Of a DNA stretch of 64,000 bases, positions 54,963 through 64,000 are shown one piece after another; positions within the stretch are counted from its first letter, which is position 1; every line of letters begins with the position of its first letter. The notes under the pieces were generated by a model that saw only the letters and a program-made list of their open reading frames with translations, was not told the DNA's origin and searched no databases. Source of the DNA: Chitinophagaceae bacterium (GTDB lineage Bacteria > Bacteroidota > Bacteroidia > Chitinophagales > Chitinophagaceae); contig JADJOC010000009.1 in the NCBI GenBank assembly GCA_016713965.1, positions 558,001 through 622,000 of the forward strand, in the 5' to 3' direction. Position numbers and translations under genes: made by a program.

Positions 54963-57900
54963 TCATTTGTTGTAAAATTCCCATAAGTCTTTCATATTTT
55001 TAATACGTTCAACTACTAAAATGCCATTTTTTCCTACTTGCTTTAACGCAGCCTTATTGGTGCCGCCTTGTAAAAACTGTAAAATCCCGCTAAAAATATC
55101 GCTTTGAAAATAAGGGCTGTCGGGGTTACTTACAAAAAAGCATTTCAATGTTTCATCTTTTAAAAACATTCTTTCAAATCCCAGTTCAATAGCTACCCGC
55201 CTGCAACGTATGGTGGTAAAAAGGTCTTGTACCTGGTCGGGAACCGACCCAAAACGATCTGTCATTTCAGCATAAAAAGCCATTAACTCTCCTTCATTTT
55301 CACAATTATCTAATCGGCTGTATAAAGCCAGCCGCTCTGTAATACTTTCTACATAGCTATCAGGTATTAAAATTTCTAAATCGGTATCTATACTACAGTC
55401 TTTTACAAAATCATCTTGCTGTTGTATTTCTTCTTTAAATAAATTTTTAAATTCTTTTCTTTTTAACTCACGGATGGCTTCGTCTAAAATTTTCTGGTAC
55501 ATTTCAAAGCCGATTTCGGCAATAAAACCGCTTTGCTCGCCACCAAGCATATTTCCTGCGCCACGTATGTCCAGGTCTCTCATAGCAATTTGAAAGCCAC
55601 TGCCCAGGTCGGTGTATTGCTCTAATGTACTTAACCGTTTCCTGCTATCCGGTGGCAAGGTGCTCATAGGTGGCGCCAATAAATAACAAAATGATTTTTT
55701 ATTGCTGCGGCCTACCCTGCCCCTTAACTGATGCAAATCACTAAGTCCGAATTGGTGGGCATTATTTACGATGATGGTATTTACGTTAGGTATATCCACA
55801 CCGCTTTCTACTATATTGGTACATACCAAAACATCATATTTCTTATCCATAAAATCGAGGATAGTATCCTCCAGCTGGTCGCCTTCCATCTGGCCATGTG
55901 CATAAGCAATGCTGATATCCGGGCATAAGCCCTGGATAAAACCTTTCATTTCTGCCAGGCCGTTTACCCTGTTGTGTATAAAAAATACCTGGCCACCTCT
56001 TTCTGTTTCATAATAAATAGTATCCCGGATAGTATCTTCATTAAACACCAATACTTCTGTTTGTATGGGCTGCCGGTTGGGGGGGGGAGTATTGATAATA
56101 CTTAAATCCCTGGCGCCCATTAAGCTAAACTGTAGTGTTCTTGGTATAGGGGTTGCCGTTAGTGTAAGTGAATCCACCGTAGTACGCAATTGTTTTAATT
56201 TTTCTTTTGCCGTTACCCCAAATTTCTGCTCTTCATCAATAATCATTACACCAAGGTCTTTAAACACTACATCTTTACTTAACAGGGCATGTGTGCCAAT
56301 AATTATATCAATTTTTCCTTCGGCTAATTTTTTTAAAGTTTCTTTTTTTTCTTTACTGGTTTTAAAACGGTTGATAAAATCCACAGTTACCGGAAAATCT
56401 TTTAGCCTGTCGCTAAATGTTTTATAATGCTGGTAAGCCAGGATAGTGGTGGGTACTAATACCGCAGCCTGCTTATTATCGCAGCAGCTTTTGAACGCTG
56501 CCCGTATAGCTACTTCCGTTTTACCAAATCCTACATCGCCACATACGAGCCTGTCCATCGGTGATGGCTTTTCCATATCTCTTTTTACATCTTCTGATGC
56601 TTTTGCCTGGTCGGGTGTGTCTTCATAAATAAAGCTGGCCTCCAGTTCCGTTTGCATGTAGTTATCAGGGCTGTGGCTAAACCCTTGTTCGCTTTTCCGT
56701 TGGGCATACAGTTTTATCAGGTCGGTGGCAATATCTTTTACCTGCTTTTTTGTTTTCTCTTTTAACTTGTTCCATACATCACTGCCTAATTTATTCATTT
56801 TAGGTATGCTGCCTTCTTTACCGCTGAATTTAGCAATTTTATGCAGGGAAGATATATTCACATACAACAGGTCACCATCTTTATATTGTATACGTACTGC
56901 CTCCTGTGTTTTACCATTCGCCTCTATTTTTTGCAGGCCACTATAAATACCAACCCCATGATCAATATGTGTTACAAAATCCCCCGGCTGAAGCTCACGT
57001 AAGGTTTTGAGCGTAAGTGCTTTATTTTTACTAAAGGCCTGCTTTACTTTATATTTATGATAACGTTGAAAAATCTGGTGATCGGTATAGCAAATCAATT
57101 TTAAATCATTATCAATAAATCCTTCATGGATGGATACAGGAACAGGTATTACCTGTATATCAGCTTTAAGATCAACAAAAATACTATGTAACCGTTCTAA
57201 CTGTTTAGGATTATCTGCAAATAAGTAAATGTTATATTTATTTGCTTCAAATTCTTTTAAATTTTTTATCAGCAGGTCAAATTGCCGGTTAAATGCCGGT
57301 TGTTCCTGAGCCTTAAAATCTATTTGAAGTTTGGGGTTTATAGTTTGGAGTTTATCAAAAAAATAAGTCTTTTTTCCAAATTCAATAATATGCTTTTGCT
57401 TAATTTGATTTTCTATTTCCGATGCTTTTACAAAATCATTTTCATTGGCTTCAGCTTTTATATGCAACTCACTTTCTTCATCAGATGCCGGTGGCCGGTT
57501 GTCAGTAGCTATCTTTAAAAATATTTCCAAATCCTCTTCCTGCTGCTCAATTCTTTCCTTAACAAATTCCCAGTCTTGGATCCAGACAGCAGTATTTCCA
57601 GGTAGAAACTCCAATAATGAAACCTTATCTCCGCTGGCAAAGCTGGTTTCTACATTTGGTATAATATTTACCTGTAATAATTTACGTTCACTTAGCTGAC
57701 TTTCAGGATCAAAAATTCGTATACTGTCCACTTCATTACCAAATAATTCTATACGGTAAGGTTTTTCATTACCAAATGAATAAATATCCAGGATACCGCC
57801 CCGTATAGCAATCTGTCCCGGTTCATATACAAAATCCGTCCTGGAAAAACCATAATCTGACAAAGTGCTTAAAATATTATTTACTTCAATAGTATCCCCC

Positions 57901-58352
57901 TGCTTTATGGAAATAATATTGGCAGACAATGTTTTGGCTAATACCACTTTTTCAAACAAAGCTTCGGGGTAGGTAATTAATACTTTTTTATTGCCCCCGG
58001 CAACAATTTTTGTTAAAGCCTCAGCCCTTAGCATTACATGGCTGCTATTTAACAACCTGTAGTTTTTGCTATTTTTGAATGAAGAGGGGAAATAAAATAA
58101 ATCTAAAGCCGAGGTGATATTTTCAATTGTATTATGAAAATAAGCTGCAGCTTCAGCATCCTGCAAAATAACCAGGTGATTAACCTGGCTGCACCCGGGA
58201 TTATTAAAAACTGATGAAAATATAAATTGTGATATGCTGCCCTGGAGGCCTTTAAGATGAATTTGCTGTGGTGCAGTCAAAACAATAGCATCCGCCATTG
58301 TTAAACAGCGCTTATCATTGGCATATTCTTGCATCAACACTTCCAAATTCAT
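54963..58352 (-). CDS. mfd: Transcription-repair coupling factor
   Basis: Mfd removes RNA polymerase stalled at DNA damage and recruits UvrA. The 1129-residue protein has the UvrB-like N-terminus (FVYEPGQIAIRGGILDIYSF), the RNA polymerase-interacting domain (LQPGDFVTHIDHGVGIYSGL), then the helicase motifs GDVGFGKTEVAIRAAF, DEEQKFG, SLTLTATPIPRTL and QLRGRVGRSNKKSFCYLL, and a C-terminal TRCF domain. The ATG at 58352 follows a TATATTTG box and starts the homology; the frame runs nine codons further. No frame break is present, although the gene has many A/T runs. Confidence 0.97.
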   Translation of the reverse strand: MNLEVLMQEYANDKRCLTMADAIVLTAPQQIHLKGLQGSISQFIFSSVFNNPGCSQVNHLVILQDAEAAAYFHNTIENITSALDLFYFPSSFKNSKNYRLLNSSHVMLRAEALTKIVAGGNKKVLITYPEALFEKVVLAKTLSANIISIKQGDTIEVNNILSTLSDYGFSRTDFVYEPGQIAIRGGILDIYSFGNEKPYRIELFGNEVDSIRIFDPESQLSERKLLQVNIIPNVETSFASGDKVSLLEFLPGNTAVWIQDWEFVKERIEQQEEDLEIFLKIATDNRPPASDEESELHIKAEANENDFVKASEIENQIKQKHIIEFGKKTYFFDKLQTINPKLQIDFKAQEQPAFNRQFDLLIKNLKEFEANKYNIYLFADNPKQLERLHSIFVDLKADIQVIPVPVSIHEGFIDNDLKLICYTDHQIFQRYHKYKVKQAFSKNKALTLKTLRELQPGDFVTHIDHGVGIYSGLQKIEANGKTQEAVRIQYKDGDLLYVNISSLHKIAKFSGKEGSIPKMNKLGSDVWNKLKEKTKKQVKDIATDLIKLYAQRKSEQGFSHSPDNYMQTELEASFIYEDTPDQAKASEDVKRDMEKPSPMDRLVCGDVGFGKTEVAIRAAFKSCCDNKQAAVLVPTTILAYQHYKTFSDRLKDFPVTVDFINRFKTSKEKKETLKKLAEGKIDIIIGTHALLSKDVVFKDLGVMIIDEEQKFGVTAKEKLKQLRTTVDSLTLTATPIPRTLQFSLMGARDLSIINTPPPNRQPIQTEVLVFNEDTIRDTIYYETERGGQVFFIHNRVNGLAEMKGFIQGLCPDISIAYAHGQMEGDQLEDTILDFMDKKYDVLVCTNIVESGVDIPNVNTIIVNNAHQFGLSDLHQLRGRVGRSNKKSFCYLLAPPMSTLPPDSRKRLSTLEQYTDLGSGFQIAMRDLDIRGAGNMLGGEQSGFIAEIGFEMYQKILDEAIRELKRKEFKNLFKEEIQQQDDFVKDCSIDTDLEILIPDSYVESITERLALYSRLDNCENEGELMAFYAEMTDRFGSVPDQVQDLFTTIRCRRVAIELGFERMFLKDETLKCFFVSNPDSPYFQSDIFSGILQFLQGGTNKAALKQVGKNGILVVERIKNMKDLWEFYNK

Positions 58353-58359
58353 CGCAATG

Positions 58360-58367
58360 CAAATATA
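58360..58367 (-). promoter_or_regulatory. -7 box (TATATTTG) for mfd
   Basis: TATATTTG on the minus strand ends 7 bases before the mfd ATG at 58352. The box supports this start over the upstream frame extension. Confidence 0.55.
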
Positions 58368-58460
58368 CTTTATATGCAAATTATCTGCAAAACATATATA
58401 ATTTCAATCTATCACACATCAAAAATGATGATAAAAATAGCATTTATGCTGTTTTATTAA

Positions 58461-58468
58461 TACATTTG
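58461..58468 (+). promoter_or_regulatory. -7 box (TACATTTG) for the subtilisin-like protease
   Basis: TACATTTG lies 40 bases before the ATG at 58509. It is the same octamer as at 37387-37394 before the other T9SS cargo gene. Confidence 0.5.
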
Positions 58469-58508
58469 ATACGGCCAATATCTCCAAACCATCATCAAAC
58501 TTATCATA

Positions 58509-61500
58509 ATGAAGAAATATTACTTATTACTCTCCCTTATTATTTTTATTTTATCATTTACAAGTAGTACTGCCCAGGATACCGATCCGGTAATTAAATT
58601 CGGCAATGGAAATTTTGTAACAAAGAATAATACAATTTCTGCCAAATTCGATACTAAAAAAATAAATACAACATTATATGAAAACAATTATTATGTTGCC
58701 ATACAATTTAATAACATTCCTGGCAAACAAACCCTGGATGCTTTAAAAGAGCCGGTATTTTTTAGACAATTACTTACCTGACAAAGCTTATTGGGCAGTA
58801 ATTAATAAAGATTTTAACTTTTCTAGTGCAAGCAAATACAATATTAGTTCCATTAATGCTATTCCTGCTTTTATAAACTGGATAAAAATGTACTTCTCCA
58901 ACTCGAGGGTGCCCAGGATAAAAATAATTCAAAGCTTATTGTAATATCTTATTTTTCTACTATCGATAAAAAAGAAGTTGAAAAAGTATTAATACAAAAA
59001 GGTGCAGTTATTGCTGAATCAAAATTCAATAATGTATCATCTGTTTTTATTCAACCTGATAAAAAAGTAATTGATGCTATTTCGATATTGCCATTTGTAA
59101 AAGTGTCTCTATTATTACCGGAAATGATAAAATTCTCAATTATAATAACCTTGGCTCAGCTGCAATAAGCAGTGTACAATCTATTGCAGGAAGAAATTTA
59201 AATGGTAAAGGCATAACGCTGGGCATTGGTGATGATGCAAATATCAGCACTACACATGTTGATTTTACCAACAGGGTAATTAGCAGGGTATATTCGGGAC
59301 CTAGCAACCATGGCACACATACCTCCGGTACAATGAGTGGTGCAGGTATATTAAATCCTAAAAATAAAGGGGTAGCACCAAAAGGCACGATTGTAAGCCA
59401 GCTGTTTAGCGATATTCTTGTAAACGCCCCTGCATATGTAACTGATTATAATATGGCAGTTACCAATAATTCTTATGCAACAGCAGAAATTGGTTGCATT
59501 GGTAACAGCCAATATGATATATTAAGTAGTTATGTTGATGAACAAACCCAAACTTACGATAAACTGCTTCATAGTTTTGCAGCAGGCAATGATGGCCCAT
59601 TAACCTGTAATGCCTACCCCCAGTCTTTCGCTACAATAAAGTCAGGCTGGCAAACTGCAAAAATGTAATCACGGTAGGAAGTATAATCGCAAGCACTTAT
59701 GCAATAAGCCCCGGATCAAGCAGAGGCCCTGTTGCCGATGGAAGGTTAAAGCCTGAAGTTGTGGCTAATGGTGTAAGTACAACTTCTTCTTTTCCTAACA
59801 ATACTTATGGATCCAGCTCGGGCACAAGCATGGCATCCCCGGTTGTAGCGGGGGCTATTGCCCTGCTACAACAGCAATACAAACAACTCAATGGAAATGT
59901 ATATCCAAAAGCCGCTTTAATAAAAGCTTTACTTTGTAATACTGCCCAGGATCAGGGTAATGCTGGCCCTGATTATACTTATGGTTTTGGTTTTATCAAT
60001 GTTCGCAGGGCGATAGAGGCAATGGAAAACAACCAGTATTTTTCCGGCACTATCGGTAATGGACAAATGCAGCAGAATAATCTTGTAGTACCTGCAGGTG
60101 TAAGAAGATTAAAAGTGATGTTGTACTGGGCTGATGTTGAATCTGGCCCCAATCCTGCTTTTGCATTAGTTAATGATTTGGACCTTACCGTTACTGATCC
60201 TTTAGCTAACAATACATTACCACTAGTATTAAATTCTACCCCGGCAGGTGTAAACAATATTGCAATACCCGGAGCCGATCATATTAACAATATCGAACAG
60301 GTGGTAATTGATAATCCCCTACCGGGCAATTATAGTTTAAATGTAAATGGATTTAATATCCCCGGCGTAAGCCAGGATTATTATGTAACCTATCAAATGG
60401 ACATGAATGGAGTAACGGTAGAATACCCTTTTGGCGGAGAAACACTAGTGCCAACTCAAAATGAAATTATCCGGTTTAACGGTAATGGTAATGAAAATGA
60501 TTCTTATACCTTAGAATTTTCAGAAGATAATGGGATGAACTGGACAATTATTGACAATAATGTTCCTGCCACAAACCAGTCTTATAGCTGGGTAGTACCT
60601 TCAATTGTTACTAATGAAGGTTTGATACGTATAAAAAGAAACAATACAGCTTACCAGGATGTAAGTGATTATACATTTACAATTTTAGGACAGCCTGTTG
60701 TAACTGCGTCTAATGTTTGTGATGGATATGTACAGCTTTCCTGGCCTGCAATTACTGGCGCTACAAGTTATGATGTAATGCAGCTAAAAGGTGATTCTAT
60801 GTCGGTAATAGCTAATACTGCTGCACTTAATCATTTAGTAACGGGATTGAACAGCAGCACAAAATACTGGTTCTCTGTAAGAGCCAAAAATGGTGCTGTA
60901 GACGGCAGGCGTTCTGTAGCCGTAACTTCTACTCCTAGCGCAGGAACTTGTACATTGGCCGCTTTTGATAATGATTTAAAAGCAGTACGGATTACTGAAC
61001 CAACTACAGGAAGAGCATTAACCAGTACCGCTGCACAGGCAATTGTTCCTATAAAAGTTGAGATAAAAAATTTGGATAATGCTGTTTCAAACAGTGCATT
61101 TGATATTTCATATCAAATAAACGGCGGTGCTGCAGTTACACAGAATATTGCCCCTGTAATAGCTGCAGGTGCTACTTATACGCACACTTTTCCGCAACAT
61201 CCCATCGGAGGAAATACATATGATATTAAAGTTTGGATAGATAAAGCTGGCGATTTGCAGCAAAGTAACGATACTGTTGTTAAACTCGTTAGGGTATTAA
61301 CTAACCCACAAGTAGCCTTGCCGTCATTTAATGGTTTTGAAACTACAACCAATGCCACTTATACATCATCTACCCTGGGTTTAGAAGGTGATGACAGGTT
61401 GGATTTTGCCACATCAACCACCCGGGGAAGAGCAAGAACTTTTGTAAATACCGGCTTCGCAAGAACTGGCAACAGGGCTGTTACTTTAGATCAAACCCCG

Positions 61501-63798
61501 TTTTCAGCAACAGATCAGGCAGACAGCCTGGTACAAACCCTTAATTTAAGCAATTACGATCTTAATAATAATCAGCTCAGGTTAGATTTTTATTACCGGG
61601 ATCAGGGGCAGGAAACATATGCAGGTAATAAAACGTGGATAAGGGGTAGCGACAGTGATGAATGGATTGAGGTTTATAACCAGGGGGCAGATATAAATCA
61701 TTTAGGGCAATACAATAAAGCTATTGTAAATGTAAATGAAGTGCTGTTAAATGCTGTACCTCCACAAAACATAAGCAGCAGCTTTCAAATAAAATTTGGC
61801 CAGCAAGGTACCACATCTGCTAATAATGTAAACCCGGTAACAAAAAATGATGACGGATATACCTTTGATGATATTACAGTAGCTGAAGCGTTTAATGACG
61901 TAGCCTTGGAAGACATTATTTCACCAACACAAGATGGTTGCCAGCTAGGCAATAGCGAACCTATATCTGTTGCAGTAAAAAATTATGGCAGCGGAACAGC
62001 AAATAATGTTGAAGTGAGTTACTCCGTAAATGGTGCTCCTGCAGTTACAGAAATTATTGCATCCATTACCAGCGGCAGTACTGTTAATCATGTTTTTGCT
62101 GCTCCTTTTGATTTCAGCGCTTATACCGATTATAATATCGATTTCTGGATAAATTTACCAACCGACACTTATAATGACAATGACAGTTTATTAAACTATT
62201 CATTTCACAACAGCCCATTAATTAACAGTTATCCCTACCTAGAAAGCTTTGAAGCCAATAACGGCAACTGGTATACGAATGGAAATAATAGCAGCTGGCA
62301 ATGGGGCATACCTGCCAAAGCTATTATTAACAAAGCTGCTAACGGAAGCCAAGCCTGGGTAACAGACCTTGCAGGGAATTATAACAATGATGAGTTATCT
62401 TATTTGTATTCGCCTTGCTTTGATTTAAGCAGCTTAATTGCACCTGTATTATCATTCAGCCATATATTGGATTTGGAATTGAATTTTGATTTTAACTGGG
62501 CAGAATACTCTACTGATGGAGGTATCAGCTGGCTAAGGCTTGGCCCTGGTTCAGGTACTACAAACTGGTATGATGACCTTCCTAACAAACAATGGAAACA
62601 GTCCAATACTAAGTGGCATGTTGCAAGTATTGATATTCCTACCAACGCATCAAGCGTACGGTTTAGAATTGTACTATCGTCCGATCCCGGCGTTACGCAG
62701 GAAGGCATTGGAATAGATGACATACATATCTTTGATAAAGCAGGTATTTATACAGGTGTTGATGCTTCGGCAGCACCACAAATAGTTAATGGAAACAACT
62801 GGTTTCATTTTACAAGTGGCGGTAAACGGATAGTTTCGCTTAATCCTAATAATAATAATTTAGGATCTACTTCAGCAGATGTATTTTTTAATGCAGGTCC
62901 TGTACGATTTAGCGGCAATAACCAATATTACCTTGATAGAAATATCGTGGTAAGAACCACTACCCCACCCGCAACGGATGTAACTGTCCGCTTTTATTTT
63001 ACTGATGCAGAGGCCCTGGCCTTAATGAATGCGAATGGATGCGGCTTATGTACCAGCATCAGTGATCCTTATGTAAGTGGGGTTACAAAATATAGTGGAA
63101 CAGTCCTTGATGAAAATGGAACCTTTGCAGATAATCTTAATGGGGTTAAAAACTTTATTTTACCTGCTAATGTAGCCATCATTCCTTTTGAAGACGGTTA
63201 CTATGCTGAATTTTCTGTAGGCAGCTTTAGCGAGTTCTGGATAAATAACGGAGGGGTAGACGCTGATCAGCCATTACCATTAAAGTTGTTATCGTTCGAA
63301 GCTGTTAAACAAAACCGCAAAACATTATTGAAATGGAGTACTGATAATGAAATCAATAGCAGCAAATTTATTATTGAACGAAGTTCAAATAGTATAGATT
63401 ATATGGCAATCGGAAGTGTAAATGCCAATAACCAGGCTGGTTTAAACAACTATAGTTTTATAGATGCACAGCCCCAACAGGGTGTTAATTACTACCGCCT
63501 TAAAATAATGGATAAGGACGATGCATTTACTTATTCCCCCATACGAAAAGTAGATTTTGGTAAAGGAAATGAAGTAACAGTTTACCCTAACCCGGTAATA
63601 AATTCTTTACTTTATTTAACCACCTCTGTTAATTGCAAAAAAGCAATTTTATTTGATGCAGCAGGTAAGCAGGTAAAAGCATTTACATTACAGGGAATGT
63701 ATAATACACTGGATGTGAAAGCCATATCAAAAGGGGTTTACCAGTTAAAAATATTTACAGAAAATGCAGTTCACACACAAAAAATAATTATACAATAA
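58509..63798 (+). CDS. Secreted subtilisin-like (S8) serine protease with T9SS sorting domain; several frame breaks near the start
   Basis: The product, about 1760 residues when repaired, begins MKKYYLLLSLIIFILSFTSS, a signal peptide. The S8 domain has the Asp segment IGDDANISTTHVDF, the His motif NHGTHTSG and the Ser motif GTSMASPVVAGAIALL. Fibronectin-like and CARDB-like beta regions follow, and the protein ends with a type A T9SS sorting domain (VTVYPNPVINSLLYLT through KGVYQLKIFTENA). It should be a cell-surface or released protease. The first 1.2 kb holds breaks near 58748-58762, at 58875-58877, 59099-59102 and 59659-59663. Each is repaired by added bases, mostly in A or T runs. From 59664 to the end the frame is intact. 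Confidence 0.88.
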
Positions 63799-63815
63799 AA
63801 ATCTTGCTAATGCAT

Positions 63816-63848
63816 AAAAAAAGAGGAGAATAATTCTCCTCTTTTTTT
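63816..63848 (+). terminator. Intrinsic terminator after the protease gene
   Basis: AAAAAAAGAGGAGAA and TTCTCCTCTTTTTTT pair perfectly around TAA, giving a long stem that ends in a T-run on either strand. It is 17 bases after the protease stop. Confidence 0.9.
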
Positions 63849-63899
63849 ATGTTGCAAAAATTTCTTTTATTACCATCTTTATTGGCAAATATGATTTTG

Positions 63900-63930
63900 T
63901 TATTTTAGTTTTTAATAAGAACTAAAATAA
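63900..63930. repeat. Inverted repeat near the window end
   Basis: TTATTTTAGTT and AACTAAAATAA are perfect 11-base arms around a 9-base spacer. It lies in an AT-rich non-coding stretch after the protease terminator and could be an operator for a gene beyond the window edge. Confidence 0.5.
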
Positions 63931-64000
63931 TCACTATTGTACAGTATATCCTTAAGCTGTGGTTTAACCTATTTAATAATCAAAACTTCTTTGTACCTTT

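Noticed and set aside
56083..56094. A run of G's inside mfd that looked like a phase-variable tract
   Set aside because: It encodes consecutive prolines in NTPPPNRQP within an intact, conserved frame; no sign of switching.

Overview
The window reads as chromosome of a member of the Bacteroidota, most likely a Chitinophagaceae relative. The evidence is two very large secreted proteins with type IX secretion (T9SS) C-terminal sorting domains, the gliding genes gldF and gldG, a MurF-alanine racemase fusion, many lipoproteins with an S/C-K-K-E start, an AT-rich composition, and repeated TAnnTTTG (-7) promoter boxes placed a few bases before start codons. No tRNA, rRNA, CRISPR array, transposase or prophage was seen.

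Layout. 0-5 kb: the first 90 codons of cyanophycin synthetase, a bifunctional trehalose-6-phosphate synthase/phosphatase, and a convergent GH15 glucoamylase/trehalase-like enzyme. 5-13.7 kb (minus strand): a defence-type island with a PLD-nuclease/SNF2 helicase, a conserved-looking 53-residue ORF, a DUF1016 remnant, a RhuM protein, and an Eco57I-type adenine methylase fused to a truncated ATPase. 14-23 kb: mnmE, a polysaccharide deacetylase, a lipoprotein, gltX, an ABC ATPase/membrane pair, a stand-alone B12-binding protein and an enoyl-CoA hydratase. 23-26.6 kb: a zeta-toxin-like kinase with a 50-residue partner, a secreted protein, and a BRO-N/unknown pair. 26.7-37.3 kb: fumarase, two lipoproteins next to lspA, murF-alr, a TerC-type membrane protein, gldG and gldF. 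37.4-43.5 kb: a T9SS cargo protein, dtd, a GxxExxY protein, mazG, glycyl-tRNA synthetase and a parDE pair. 43.6-48 kb: accessory small genes, including a possible HicB-like/HicA-like pair and a Crp/YCII pair between direct repeats. 48-54 kb: B12-dependent ribonucleotide reductase nrdJ carrying an intein with a LAGLIDADG-type endonuclease, and an anti-sigma cupin gene next to a decayed ECF sigma gene. 54-64 kb: small genes, mfd, and a giant secreted subtilisin-like protease.

Two patterns cut across the genes. First, at least five copies of an intergenic repeat of about 70-115 bp share conserved flanks but carry different central palindromes (2.8, 22.8, 41.3, 42.8 and 48.0 kb); two of them bracket glyS in opposite orientations. 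Second, many genes are broken by single-base indels, mostly losses in short homopolymers, and the breaks are clustered (helicase, deacetylase, lipoprotein, TerC, nrdJ, protease). Genes such as nrdJ are unlikely to be dead, so base-calling or assembly error is the leading explanation, and the broken genes are annotated across their full span. Other defects are not explained this way: the truncated ATPase, the DUF1016 remnant, the sigma factor, and the in-frame TGA in fumC.

Functionally, the window combines trehalose and possibly cyanophycin storage, translation (mnmE, gltX, glyS, dtd), envelope and gliding/T9SS functions, and B12-dependent metabolism (nrdJ and the B12-binding protein). Accessory modules (restriction/defence and toxin-antitoxin) sit between the housekeeping blocks.
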